This document shows, piece after piece, positions 8,654-17,619 of a stretch of DNA of 64,000 nt. Location of the stretch: positions 2,530,001 through 2,594,000 of the forward strand of contig NZ_CP135162.1 of assembly GCF_001940165.2 (NCBI RefSeq), in the 5' to 3' direction. Made by a program: the position numbers and the translations under genes. The notes beneath the pieces were generated by a model. That model was not told where the DNA came from. It searched no databases and saw only the letters and a list, made by a program, of their open reading frames with translations. The stretch's first letter is position 1, and each line of letters starts with the position of its first letter. The stretch comes from Roseburia sp. 831b. GTDB taxonomy: Bacteria > Bacillota > Clostridia > Lachnospirales > Lachnospiraceae.

Positions 8654-9907
8654 CTACACCTCGTTGAGGGATTTATTTGCGAGCATCAGAATAGTTGCTG
8701 CTACTGCCAGTCCACCTGCAATCAAAAAGATAGTTGCAGTTCCCATCACTTTGGTGACTGCGGTAAGGAGAAACGATACGATTGGATTGACCGCAACCGT
8801 CAACGCTGCAAAAATAGCACCTACTCTTGCAAGATAACCTTCCTCTACCACTTTTAACATTTCAACGGAGGTAAATGCACTCGCAAGTGCCGCAGAGATT
8901 CCCAGCAAAAATGTTAAGGCTGCAAAAATCACATACATCGCCAGTTCAGAGGCGTATAGTGGACGACATGCCACCGTTCCAATATAAAAAGCTGCGATTG
9001 CCAGTCCACAGAATACGCACAGTGCTTTTCCAGACACCTTAGAACGAATCATTGGATATAGCACAGAACCTGCCAGCATGGAAAGGGAAATGCTTACCCC
9101 CATAACAGACAATGCTGCTGCACCGCCACCTAGTACTTCTTTGATAAATGGTGCCTGTAAACTGTTTAACGGAACCAGAATTCCATTTAAAAACAGGGCA
9201 ATCATGCAAAGGAGTAAAATTGCTTTTTTCCGAAAAGAATAGGATAACCCTTCTTTTAAGGTCTCAACATATTCTTTTGCATCGAATTTCTGGTGTGCCT
9301 TCTTTTCTTCCCTGGTATTCATGGTTGCAATAATGCCGGCGGAAATCACAAACGTTGCCATATCCAGATAGATGGCGCCGCTTGTTCCAATCACGGCGAT
9401 GATTCCTGCTGCAAGTCCGGTTCCAATCAGTTCCACAACGGTGCTTAATGCACCGGATAGTGACATTCCATAGTCGTAGTATTCTTTTTCCAGAATCATT
9501 GGGGTGATTGCCGTAGATGCCGGGGTACGGAACGCTTCTACTGTTGAGATCATCAATGTTGTAAGTACAAGGTGCCATGCCTGTAATATCCCAAACAAAT
9601 ATCCGGTCGCCACATAAGCTACGCAAAGTGCGCGAATCAGGTCTGTTATTACCATGATCGCCTTTTTATTTCTCCCTTCCACGAATGCTCCCGCAAACGG
9701 CGTAATCAAAACGGTCGGCAGGGTATTCATTCCGTAGATAAGTGCTGACCACATCGCATTTCCTGTCAGTTCGTACACAATCCAGGTCGATGCAATTGCA
9801 TCGATTGCATCCCCAAAGCGGTTCACCACCAAAGCACTGGTGGACTTCATGTATTCTTTTTGTTTCAGGACACCGCGGTATCCTATCTTTTTAGCTTCTT
9901 CCATCAC
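8654..9907 (-). CDS. MFS transporter, probable drug/metabolite efflux
   Basis: This 417-residue protein has about twelve hydrophobic segments and the start-region pattern of MFS efflux pumps of the EntS/MefA kind (VNRFGDAIDAIASTWIVYELTGN, with GRNKKAIMVITDLIRAL after helix 2). It is an inner-membrane exporter whose substrate cannot be read from sequence. The start ATGATG follows AGGAGAAAACAGTG. It lies directly upstream of the ArsR-type regulator and has a promoter packed with matching operator sites, so it is likely induced when the regulator binds a toxic compound. Confidence 0.88.
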   Translation of the reverse strand: MMEEAKKIGYRGVLKQKEYMKSTSALVVNRFGDAIDAIASTWIVYELTGNAMWSALIYGMNTLPTVLITPFAGAFVEGRNKKAIMVITDLIRALCVAYVATGYLFGILQAWHLVLTTLMISTVEAFRTPASTAITPMILEKEYYDYGMSLSGALSTVVELIGTGLAAGIIAVIGTSGAIYLDMATFVISAGIIATMNTREEKKAHQKFDAKEYVETLKEGLSYSFRKKAILLLCMIALFLNGILVPLNSLQAPFIKEVLGGGAAALSVMGVSISLSMLAGSVLYPMIRSKVSGKALCVFCGLAIAAFYIGTVACRPLYASELAMYVIFAALTFLLGISAALASAFTSVEMLKVVEEGYLARVGAIFAALTVAVNPIVSFLLTAVTKVMGTATIFLIAGGLAVAATILMLANKSLNEV

Positions 9908-9948
9908 TGTTTTCTCCTGTCTCTTTTGTATAGATTTGTTTGTTACAC

Positions 9949-10071
9949 TGTGTTTCTTGATATTGCATTACCTGTATTTCTTGATATTGCATTACCTGTG
10001 TTTTTCTTGATATTGCATTACCTATGTTTTTCTTGATAGTACATTTCCTGTGTTTCTTAATATCAAATAGG
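9949..10071. repeat. Tandem repeat in the MFS leader
   Basis: Five consecutive units of 24, 24, 26, 26 and about 23 bases have the core TTTCTTGATATTGCATTACC. The first three are nearly identical, the fourth has several changes, and the fifth keeps only part of the core. They lie between the promoter at 10110-10137 and the MFS start, so they are transcribed as untranslated leader. Confidence 0.9.
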
Positions 10072-10085
10072 TTTCTAGTGGTTTG

Positions 10086-10163
10086 TTAGATATACTTCTT
10101 ATATCTGTTATTATATTAAATTTAATTCTAATGTCAAGTGAAAGTCATTAGATATATTTCTAA
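10086..10163 (-). promoter_or_regulatory. MFS promoter with three operator-like dyads
   Basis: On the minus strand, TTGACA (10132-10137) and TATAAT (10110-10115) are separated by 16 bases. Three 16-base near-palindromes of the form TTAGATATA(C/T)TTCTAA lie at 10086-10101, 10116-10131 and 10148-10163, at 30- and 32-base intervals. The middle one fills the spacer between -35 and -10 exactly, so a bound repressor would block polymerase. The same motif is at 8628-8643. Confidence 0.75.
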
Positions 10164-10376
10164 TGTTCGAGACAGAGAAGAAGTTAGAACTTTGTTTTTC
10201 ATGGGGGATGGTACAAAAAACTAGAGGTGGAAACATTCTATTTTATAAATAGAACGTTTCTGTTGAAAAATTATCCAAAAACCACTCGAATCATCCATAT
10301 TATGTAAACCATTTTATTTGTTTTGGATAAATGCGACGAACATTTAAAAATTTGCCCAAAATTTTGTAAAAAAAAC

Positions 10377-10432
10377 GGGTTTTCTGGATAATTTTTTTCA
10401 AGTCATACATTATTATCCAAAAACCCTTTTTT
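10377..10432. terminator. Inverted repeat, possible bidirectional terminator
   Basis: GGGTTTTCTGGATAAT (10377-10392) pairs with ATTATCCAAAAACCC (10412-10426) around a 19-base loop and is flanked by A8 and T6. It could terminate minus-strand transcripts from 10551. The long loop makes this uncertain. Confidence 0.5.
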
Positions 10433-10550
10433 ATGTAAACTAGCGGCTATAAAATCAATCAAAATCGGACAATTTTAAAAAATATATACTTATATGTCCA
10501 ATAGCACGCTTTGTTTAAATTTTTTCAAATACTTTTCGTTTGTGGCATTT

Positions 10551-10778
10551 CTATTTTTTCTGTGGCTGGAAGCGCGACATCTTTTTCAAATACTGATTCT
10601 TGAGTTCATTCTCTTCCTCAAGGCGTTTGATTTCACTTTTTAAATACTGCATGTATTCGCGTGTTAATTTGACCCCACCGCGGACTGCAACATCCTCGTG
10701 CTGTTCCATCTCATCAAGCCACTGGTTCAATGACTTATCTCTAATGTCATTGTATGTATTATCTTTTGGAAAAAACAT
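10551..10778 (-). CDS. Small conserved protein of unknown function (75 aa)
   Basis: From the ATG at 10778, preceded by AAGGAGG eight bases upstream, the protein starts MFFPKDNTYNDIRDKSLNQW. It is charged, with a C-terminal coiled-coil-like helix (YLKSEIKRLEEENELKNQYL). No membrane segment or metal motif is seen. It follows the zinc-ribbon gene with an 87-base gap. I do not recognise a family. Confidence 0.7.
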   Translation of the reverse strand: MFFPKDNTYNDIRDKSLNQWLDEMEQHEDVAVRGGVKLTREYMQYLKSEIKRLEEENELKNQYLKKMSRFQPQKK

Positions 10779-10865
10779 GATGTGTTCCTCCTTATCTTTT
10801 TCTATTTCTTTCCGTGCAAGCGCACTATTTTCTCGTAAACACTGCTTTCTCACCACCTGCACAGC

Positions 10866-11135
10866 TTAAATCCAGCTGTAATCTCCTCCGGTGAGTGCAA
10901 GAGACAAGAGAGCATCCATTCGTTCTACTTCCTCGACTCCTTTTACGACCTGAAGAAGCTTCGCATCCTCTTTTGCAACCGGCATCTGCTCATCCGGTCC
11001 AATCTCCATATCCGGTTCCTCACCACAATATGGGCATACAATCTGTGGTCCGATTTTTAAGGATAAAAAGCGGCTTCCACAATCCTTACATTCATAATAT
11101 CCGCACATTTCTGTGCCATCTGGTACATAATACAT
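10866..11135 (-). CDS. Small zinc-ribbon protein
   Basis: This 89-residue protein has two CxxC pairs (CKDC at about 17 and CPYC at about 35) spaced as in a zinc ribbon, followed by an acidic stretch and a helical tail. It has a good ribosome binding site (AAAAAAGGAG). The function is unknown; zinc binding is inferred from the cysteines. Confidence 0.75.
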   Translation of the reverse strand: MYYVPDGTEMCGYYECKDCGSRFLSLKIGPQIVCPYCGEEPDMEIGPDEQMPVAKEDAKLLQVVKGVEEVERMDALLSLALTGGDYSWI

Positions 11136-11183
11136 GTTTGTTCTCCTTTTTTATGTAAACCTATCTGTTTTTTCAAAAATATC

Positions 11184-11675
11184 TTATCCGTTCGTTTGCG
11201 ACGCACCGTAAAAGTGTACTTGCTGTTCGACCAATTTTTCTCCTTGGTAAACGAGCTTCAACGTGAAAAATCGAGATTCCTCTTCTAAGATCAATTTTAA
11301 AAAGACCGCGTCCCCTTCCCAGGTCGGAAGTTCCTGCACATTTTCTTTTGGAATCCAGGCAAGTTCCCCTTCGTCGCACTCGTGCAGTTCGCCTTCGAAT
11401 TCGTTTGCGGTAAAAAGACACATTTCTTCCCGTTCTGTTTCATCGCTGATAAAAGTCACCAGTCCCCGGAACTGATAGTTCGTCAGATGAAGTCCCGTTT
11501 CCTCTGTAACTTCACGGAGCAGACATTCTTCCGGGCTTTCTCCCTGCTCCATGTGACCGCCTACACCAATCCATTTTCCGGCATTTGGGTCTTCTTTTTC
11601 TTTATTGCGATGGAGCATCAGGAACTTTCCATCCTGCTCAATATAACATAGTGTTGTCATTTTCATTCTGACCAT
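11184..11675 (-). CDS. NUDIX hydrolase, MutT/8-oxo-dGTPase-like
   Basis: This 163-residue protein has a complete NUDIX box (GGHMEQGESPEECLLREVTEETGL) that binds magnesium and cleaves nucleoside diphosphate linkages. It resembles clostridial MutT-like 8-oxo-dGTP diphosphatases, but the substrate is inferred. The ATG at 11666 (residue 4) has AGGA eight bases upstream and may be the true start. The gene lies nine bases after the YaiI-like gene on the same strand. Confidence 0.9.
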   Translation of the reverse strand: MVRMKMTTLCYIEQDGKFLMLHRNKEKEDPNAGKWIGVGGHMEQGESPEECLLREVTEETGLHLTNYQFRGLVTFISDETEREEMCLFTANEFEGELHECDEGELAWIPKENVQELPTWEGDAVFLKLILEEESRFFTLKLVYQGEKLVEQQVHFYGASQTNG

Positions 11676-11684
11676 CCTGCCTTT

Positions 11685-12152
11685 CTATCCACAGACTGAC
11701 GATTCCTGCTTCGCTTTTTCCACGAGACGACGGAAAGAATCCGCAAAACGTTTATCATCTTCCTCAGTACGCTTGGATGGCCCTTTTAAATGCGTCTTTT
11801 GGCGTTTGCTCATCCTTGCTTTCTTTGCCATGTGACGCTCCATCAACATCTGGTCGATGTTCTCATTGGTGTACCATTTTCCACTCTGATGAATGGCGTA
11901 GGCACCTTTTCCAAGCGCCATCGCAGCGACTCCATAATCCTGGGAGACCACAATATCGCCTTTGTGGCACAGATTAATCAGGGCATAATCCACCGCATCC
12001 GCACCTGCTCCAATGATTTTTACTTCGGCGTATTCCGAACGTAAAATATGATTTGTATCGCAGAGCAGGGTGCAGGGGATTTCATTTTCTTTTGCAATTT
12101 TTTCTACAATGCCTACCACCGGGCAGGCATCTGCATCTACATAAATGTGCAT
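11685..12152 (-). CDS. YaiI/YqxD family protein (DUF188)
   Basis: This 155-residue protein shows the family signature MHIYVDADACPV at the start, DIVVSQDYGVAAMAL in the middle and the basic stretch ARMSKRQKTHLKGPSKR near the end. The conserved acidic residues suggest a PIN-like nuclease fold, but no activity is established. It has 12- and 9-base gaps to its neighbours, so it is in an operon with the 76-residue protein and the NUDIX gene. Confidence 0.93.
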   Translation of the reverse strand: MHIYVDADACPVVGIVEKIAKENEIPCTLLCDTNHILRSEYAEVKIIGAGADAVDYALINLCHKGDIVVSQDYGVAAMALGKGAYAIHQSGKWYTNENIDQMLMERHMAKKARMSKRQKTHLKGPSKRTEEDDKRFADSFRRLVEKAKQESSVCG

Positions 12153-12164
12153 GCACCTCTCCTT

Positions 12165-12395
12165 TTATCTGCGATAGCCGCAGCCTTCACGCCCTGGCAT
12201 GTCCTCACTTTTTACAAAGCGTGCCTGAAATTCCATGTTGATGTCACGCAATTCCTTTTTCCCATCGATATAATCCTGGTACATTTCTGCAAGACCAGAC
12301 ATACAGCCATCGCAGCTTGCCTCAATATTTCCAAGTGACTCCGCTACAATGCACTCTCTTTCTTCTTTTGTTGTTTCGCTGATCAAATATGACAT
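12165..12395 (-). CDS. Small cysteine-containing protein of unknown function (76 aa)
   Basis: The likely start is the ATG at 12395 with GGAG five bases upstream; a longer frame to 12443 lacks a site. The protein starts MSYLISETTKEERECIVAES, has a CDGC pair in the middle and ends GREGCGYRR. It resembles short conserved proteins of Lachnospiraceae without a known role. Confidence 0.75.
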   Translation of the reverse strand: MSYLISETTKEERECIVAESLGNIEASCDGCMSGLAEMYQDYIDGKKELRDINMEFQARFVKSEDMPGREGCGYRR

Positions 12396-12472
12396 TTTTA
12401 CTCCATTCCGTGCCACTTTTTGTGCATCGTGACTTTCATACAAATCTTGTTTGTGAAAAATTTATCACACTA

Positions 12473-12967
12473 TTATCTTACATAATGAACGCGATTTTCC
12501 TCGTATCTGTCCTGCTGCGATCTTTCCTCTGCCGGATAGCCACATGGAACAAGTGCAAACGGTGATAATTCTGACGGAATATTTAAGACTTTTCTTACCG
12601 CATCCATACGCTCTTCTGACGGTGAAATGCCCATCCACACAGCGCCAAGACCTTGTGCATCTGCCTCTAACAGCAGGTTTTCGACTGCTGCACTCAAATC
12701 AATATTGAAATATTCCGGCGCAATTCCTTCGTGGCGAAAACATGGCACAAACACAACCGGCGCTCCTGCTGCACATCCCGCATACGGCGATGCGGCCGCT
12801 AACTGCTGAATCACTTCTTTGTTGGTCACCACATAAAACTCCCATGGCTGCTGGTTACAGGCAGATGGTGCCGCCATCGCTGCGCGGAGAAGCTGTTCGA
12901 TTTTTTCCTGCTCTACCTCTTTTGTCTGGTATTTTCGAATACTGACTCTATGAAAAATGCTGTTCAT
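12473..12967 (-). CDS. Nitroreductase family flavoprotein
   Basis: This 164-residue protein begins with the FMN-binding pattern (RVSIRKYQTKEVEQEKIEQL, then AAPSACNQQPWEFYVV) and has GLGAVWMGISP and LVPCGYPAE further on. It is a short single-domain NAD(P)H-dependent flavin reductase; its substrate is unknown. It starts with a GGAGGAAACC-type site. Confidence 0.93.
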   Translation of the reverse strand: MNSIFHRVSIRKYQTKEVEQEKIEQLLRAAMAAPSACNQQPWEFYVVTNKEVIQQLAAASPYAGCAAGAPVVFVPCFRHEGIAPEYFNIDLSAAVENLLLEADAQGLGAVWMGISPSEERMDAVRKVLNIPSELSPFALVPCGYPAEERSQQDRYEENRVHYVR

Positions 12968-13060
12968 TGGTTTCCTCCTTTGCGATTGGATTTGTGGTTA
13001 TTATAACATATTTGGGGGGAATTGATAGGGTCTTGAAAAAGACTCTTTTCTCCATAATCC

Positions 13061-13792
13061 TTATTTCAAAACCTTCTTCACCTGTTTCTCCGTCGCAACC
13101 GGATAAACCTCCCGCATGTGCTCCACAATTTTCTGCCAGGATTCTTCTGGACTTTCGTTATAACAGGACGTCACATAATCGTAACCGTGTATATGCTCCG
13201 GTGCTGCATAAACGGCTACATCCCAGCCATATTCTACACCCTTTTTGTTTTTGCGTTTTCGAAAATCACAGTTGCATAGATAAAGCTGCATCATCAGATT
13301 TGTGATGGCTCCGTCAAATCCTTTCTCGCCGTCTTTTCCAAAACCGGCAGCTTTCTTTAATTCATTGGAAAGCATCTCTGTATGGGCGTTATCCTCGATG
13401 AAATGGTCCATAATCTTTTTTTGTTTGTTCGGCGCTTTTCCATCTTCGTAGAGCGAATCAAAATCATAGCCATCTCTTCTATAATTTGCAAAAACAGGCA
13501 GCCATTTTTTCGAAATGAAACCAGCTTTTTTGTCGAAAAATTTGCCGTAAACGATACCGCCGCGTCTTGTGATGATGGCGCGCCACATCCACGGATCTTT
13601 TGCCGGGTCATTGCACCACCAATATTCCGGCACTGTCCGTTCCTCCAGTGAAAATCCTGGAATCTGGTTTTTAAAAAGTGGTAAAAAACCTACCTGATTG
13701 ATATATTCAATTGCTTCGTCCACGCTGTGAATGCATTCCGGGTCGTCCCAATCCACGCCATACATCACCCACGTTCCAGCTTCATTTCCCAT
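13061..13792 (-). CDS. Conserved protein, possibly AlkZ-related
   Basis: This 243-residue protein is rich in Trp and Tyr (VPEYWWCNDPAKDPWMWR, GIVYGKFFDKKAGFISKKW). It resembles short proteins in Firmicutes annotated as AlkZ-related, a family named after a DNA glycosylase that repairs crosslinks and alkylation. I cannot confirm the catalytic motif, so a DNA-repair role is only a suggestion. It stands alone with gaps on both sides. Confidence 0.6.
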   Translation of the reverse strand: MGNEAGTWVMYGVDWDDPECIHSVDEAIEYINQVGFLPLFKNQIPGFSLEERTVPEYWWCNDPAKDPWMWRAIITRRGGIVYGKFFDKKAGFISKKWLPVFANYRRDGYDFDSLYEDGKAPNKQKKIMDHFIEDNAHTEMLSNELKKAAGFGKDGEKGFDGAITNLMMQLYLCNCDFRKRKNKKGVEYGWDVAVYAAPEHIHGYDYVTSCYNESPEESWQKIVEHMREVYPVATEKQVKKVLK

Positions 13793-13937
13793 ATATTGTC
13801 TCCTTTAAAAATTTTACCTTTTGTTTCCCAGGAAACATTGCCCCGATTTGCAATATACAAACCTTCCTTCTACTTCTTCCACCCAAATCCTATTACAGCA
13901 AGAAAAAATCCTGCACAACAATTTCCTATTACACAAG

Positions 13938-13975
13938 AAAGGCGCCCCACCACTTCTGATGGAACGCCTTTTCAT
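13938..13975 (-). terminator. Terminator of the alcohol dehydrogenase gene
   Basis: AAAGGCG (13938-13944) pairs with CGCCTTT (13965-13971). On the minus strand the hairpin lies 10 bases after the dehydrogenase stop codon and is followed by CTTTCTTGTG. Confidence 0.65.
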
Positions 13976-13981
13976 CCTTAA

Positions 13982-15199
13982 TTAGAAGTCTACTTCTGTA
14001 TCATAATAACAGCATTTCAGCAATTTTTCCATCTCTTCCTGACTAGGCTGTCTTGGGTTTGAACCTGTACAGGCATCGAGGATTGCGTTTGCTGCAATTT
14101 CCGGTAATCTCTCTAAGAATACTTCCTCTGGAACGAAGCCTTGCTCTGTTGGATAGCTGTCCTGACCGTAATTCTTGATGCAGTGAGGAATCTTTAAATC
14201 ATCATTCATCTTACGCAGGTACGCAATCAGAAGTTCTACCTTCTCATCTAGGCTGTTTCCGCCAAGTCCCATGAAGTCTGCAATCTCGCCGTAACGTTTC
14301 TTTGCGGTCTCATCTTTGGCATTGAAAGCGATAACCTTTGGAAGATACATTGCGTTTGCTGCACCGTGAATAATGTGTGCACCGTAGTCTGCAAACGCTG
14401 CACCGGTCTTATGTGCCATGGAATGCACAATACCAAGAAGTGCATTGGAAAATGCCATTCCTGCAAGACACTGTGCGTTGTGCATGGAATCTCTTTTTGC
14501 CATATCTCCGTTATAGGAATCTACCAAATCTCTCTGAATCATCTTGATTGCATGCAGCGCAAGTGGATCTGTGAAATCACAATTTGCAGTGGAAACATAC
14601 GCCTCAATTGCGTGTGTCATGGCATCCATACCGGTATGAGCAACCAGTTTCTGTGGCATGGTCTCTGCAAGGTCTGGATCTACGATTGCAACATCTGGTG
14701 TAATTTCAAAATCTGCGATTGGGTATTTGATACCTTTTTCATAATCGGTAATAATCGAAAATGCGGTTACTTCTGTTGCAGTTCCAGATGTGGAAGAAAT
14801 CGCACAGAAATGAGCTTTCTGGCGAAGTGGTGGAATCCCAAATACTTTACACATATCTTCAAATGTGATATCTGGATATTCGTATTTAATCCACATTGCC
14901 TTTGCTGCATCGATTGGAGAACCTCCGCCCATTGCAACAATCCAGTCCGGTTCAAATGCCTGCATCGCAGCCGCACCTTTCATAACAGTCTCAACAGAAG
15001 GGTCTGGTTCGATACCCTCGAATAACTGCACTTCCATGCCGGCTTCTTTCAGATACTGCTCTGCCTTGTCCAAAAATCCAAAACGTTTCATGGAGCCACC
15101 GCCCACACAAATCATTGCTTTCTTGCCCTTAAATGTCTTAAGTGCTTCCAGGGCACCTTTTCCGTGATATAAGTCTCTTGGTAATGTAAATCTTGCCAT
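13982..15199 (-). CDS. Iron-containing alcohol dehydrogenase
   Basis: This 405-residue protein has the NAD(P)-binding motif MGGGSPIDAAKA and the iron ligands of group III alcohol dehydrogenases: Asp and His in HTGMDAMTHAIEAY, His in GIVHSMAHKTGAAF and His in DYGAHIIHGAANAMYLP. It probably reduces acetaldehyde or butyraldehyde to the alcohol during fermentation. It is monocistronic, with its own terminator. Confidence 0.95.
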   Translation of the reverse strand: MARFTLPRDLYHGKGALEALKTFKGKKAMICVGGGSMKRFGFLDKAEQYLKEAGMEVQLFEGIEPDPSVETVMKGAAAMQAFEPDWIVAMGGGSPIDAAKAMWIKYEYPDITFEDMCKVFGIPPLRQKAHFCAISSTSGTATEVTAFSIITDYEKGIKYPIADFEITPDVAIVDPDLAETMPQKLVAHTGMDAMTHAIEAYVSTANCDFTDPLALHAIKMIQRDLVDSYNGDMAKRDSMHNAQCLAGMAFSNALLGIVHSMAHKTGAAFADYGAHIIHGAANAMYLPKVIAFNAKDETAKKRYGEIADFMGLGGNSLDEKVELLIAYLRKMNDDLKIPHCIKNYGQDSYPTEQGFVPEEVFLERLPEIAANAILDACTGSNPRQPSQEEMEKLLKCCYYDTEVDF

Positions 15200-15342
15200 T
15201 GTAAAAACCCTCCTATAAATAAGATGTATGTTTTCTGAATTGTTAGATTTTTAACAAATTCATTGGTTATATTATACCATATATTTTATTTTATAGAAGG
15301 GTTTTTATGCGATTTTAATATAATTTAAGAATTATTTTTCAC

Positions 15343-17577
15343 TTATTTCATTTGGATTGTCATGACATCCTGCACATCCTGTAAGGACTTTGCAATGTAA
15401 ATCTGGTATTCACCAGGTTCAACTACAAATGCTTTTTCTTTTACGTCGTAGTAGGTAAAAGCCCGGCGTGTCAGCGGAATCTGCACCACTTTGCTCTCGC
15501 CTGGGGCAAGCTCTACCTTATCAAAACCGCGCAGCTCTTTTACCGCTCTGTCAACCTTGGATTCTCTCATACCAACGTAAACCTCAACGACTTCTTTTCC
15601 AATCCGCTCTCCGGTATTTGTGACGGTCACTTCTACCATGGCAGCCACTTCATCAAGCACTTCTTCCATATCCGCTGATTCGGCTGCGGCAAGCTGGTAA
15701 ACCTTCGCATCGGAATACGCAAAGGTTGTGTAGCTTAATCCATGACCAAAACAGAATTGAACCGGAACCTGATATTTTTCGTAATAACGGTATCCAACGT
15801 AAATGCCATCTTTGTAGGTCATCGTTGTATGCGCATCCATGTGTTTCTTTTCTTCTTCTGTAAGCGGTCTTCCTGGATATTCTCCAAGTGCGACTGCGCC
15901 ACAGTCTTCCATACAATATGGCATAGACTCTGGAAGCTTTCCAGATGGATTGACGCGTCCAAACAAAACGTCTGCCAAAACATTTCCGGCTTCCATACCG
16001 CAGTACCACTGCCATACAATGGCTTTTGCCTTATCCTTCCATTTTCCCATGGAAACGGCATTTCCTGCCATCACTACGATAACGGTATTCGGATTGACTG
16101 CAAGCACTTCCTCAATTAATTTGTCCTGATCGTATGGGAGTTCCATACTTTCACGGTCAAATCCTTCCACATCATAGTCATGATTTAAACCAACCACAAG
16201 AATGACATCTTTGGCGTCTTTTGCCAGCGCAACCGCTTCCTCACGAAGCTCGGTTCTCTTTTGCAAAACCTCCTCGCTGACTTTTTTTCTCTCAGCAAGA
16301 ACGGCATCCTGATCCAGATTTTCATCCGTACTCTTTTCCTGCCAGCTTTCTTCGCTTTCTTCCTTCGGTGATACATAATAACCTCTTGCGTAGGTTACTT
16401 TAGTATTGCCGCCAAGCTGACTCTTTAATCCCATGAGAGGAGAGATTTCATAGAGTGCCTTGATTTCAGCGCTTCCACCGCCTAGTGCATGTAAACGCTC
16501 TGCATTGTCACCAATTACTAGAAGTTCCTTCATCCACTCTGCCTGGAATGGAAGTCTGTGTTCTTCGTTTTTCAAAAGAACAAACGACTCCTCTGCTGCC
16601 TTGCGCACAGTCTCGCGATGCTCTGGGGTATTGTAGCATCCGGATTTACGCGTGATATTTTCTGCCGCATCTAACATCTTTAAGCGGAACATCAGAAGAA
16701 GAAGGTGACGTACTTTTTCGTCGATATCCTTCTCTTTTGCTCTGCCTTCTTTTACGGCTTCTATCAATGGGTCTGCCAAGATATATTCATCAAAATTATA
16801 GGTGACTGACATTTCTAAATCGAGCGGACTCTTTGCGGCAGCTTCCGTGTGGTGAACAGCGCCCCAGTCGGATACAACCATGCCGTCATATCCCCACTCT
16901 TTACGCAAAATGTCACCGAGCAGCTCCTCATTTTCACAGCAATGCACGCCACGGAATAAATTGTAGGCTCCCATCAGAGAATAACTGTGACCTTTTCTCA
17001 CTGCTGCCTCAAATCCCGGCAGGTAGATTTCACGCAATGCACGCTCGTCAATCTCTACATTGACCCACAAACGCTCTGTTTCCTGGTTATTCAATGCAAA
17101 ATGCTTCACGCATGCTGCAACATCACTTTCCTGTATTCCCTGAATCAGTGGAACTACCAGTTCTGAAATCAGATAAGGGTCCTCGCTCATATACTCAAAA
17201 TTTCTTCCGTTTGCAGGAATTCTTTTGATATTGATTCCAGGTCCTAAAATAATATCTTTTCCACGTCCACGGGCTTCCTCTCCCATGACACGTCCTGCCT
17301 CGTATGCAATCTTGCGGTTCCATGTCGATGCAATTGCGCTGTTGCTTGGGCAGTATGTTACATAGTCATCGGAATTCCCCACCGGAACCCAGTTCGCTTT
17401 CGGGAATTCCTGACGAACCCCCATGGGTCCGTCAGACATATGTACGGCAGGTATTCCAAGACGTTTTACCTCGCCGGAATAAAACAATGCATCTCCATGA
17501 ATCATGGCAACTTTTTCTTCTAGTGTAAGCTTTCCTATCAGCTCTTCGATTTTTTGATTCATTTCCTGTATCTGCAT
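15343..17577 (-). CDS. GH3 beta-glucosidase, cytoplasmic
   Basis: This protein of about 744 residues has the GH3 N-terminal barrel (LTLEEKVAMIHG, GPGINIKRIPANGRNFEYMSEDP), the nucleophile in GMVVSDWGAVHH, the second alpha/beta domain and a C-terminal fibronectin-III-like domain (EVVEVYVGM...GFDKVELAPGESK). There is no signal peptide. The ATG at 17577 has GGAG six bases upstream, better than the ATG at 17595. It lies 42 bases after the GH31 gene. Together they would remove xylose and then glucose from xyloglucan oligosaccharides. Confidence 0.94.
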   Translation of the reverse strand: MQIQEMNQKIEELIGKLTLEEKVAMIHGDALFYSGEVKRLGIPAVHMSDGPMGVRQEFPKANWVPVGNSDDYVTYCPSNSAIASTWNRKIAYEAGRVMGEEARGRGKDIILGPGINIKRIPANGRNFEYMSEDPYLISELVVPLIQGIQESDVAACVKHFALNNQETERLWVNVEIDERALREIYLPGFEAAVRKGHSYSLMGAYNLFRGVHCCENEELLGDILRKEWGYDGMVVSDWGAVHHTEAAAKSPLDLEMSVTYNFDEYILADPLIEAVKEGRAKEKDIDEKVRHLLLLMFRLKMLDAAENITRKSGCYNTPEHRETVRKAAEESFVLLKNEEHRLPFQAEWMKELLVIGDNAERLHALGGGSAEIKALYEISPLMGLKSQLGGNTKVTYARGYYVSPKEESEESWQEKSTDENLDQDAVLAERKKVSEEVLQKRTELREEAVALAKDAKDVILVVGLNHDYDVEGFDRESMELPYDQDKLIEEVLAVNPNTVIVVMAGNAVSMGKWKDKAKAIVWQWYCGMEAGNVLADVLFGRVNPSGKLPESMPYCMEDCGAVALGEYPGRPLTEEEKKHMDAHTTMTYKDGIYVGYRYYEKYQVPVQFCFGHGLSYTTFAYSDAKVYQLAAAESADMEEVLDEVAAMVEVTVTNTGERIGKEVVEVYVGMRESKVDRAVKELRGFDKVELAPGESKVVQIPLTRRAFTYYDVKEKAFVVEPGEYQIYIAKSLQDVQDVMTIQMK

Positions 17578-17619
17578 GATCGTCTCCATTTCCATACTTT
17601 TGCAGTATCTTTGATTTTC

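Larger units (their letters stand above)
9908..10550. other. 643-base gene-free stretch with promoter, tandem repeats and inverted repeats
   Basis: From left to right it holds the MFS leader with a five-copy tandem repeat (9949-10071), the MFS promoter and three operator-like sites (10086-10163), a 14-bp-arm hairpin (10230-10260), and an AT-rich block with several TTATCCAAAAACC and TTATGTAAAC motifs (10270-10442). I see no open frame worth calling. Confidence 0.7.

Noticed and set aside
9949..10071. Possible CRISPR array in the MFS leader
   Set aside because: The units are contiguous without spacers, so it is a simple tandem repeat.
10412..10440. Minus-strand promoter TTTACA-N16-GATAAT
   Set aside because: The elements belong to repeated motifs, no gene follows closely and the same bases form part of a hairpin.
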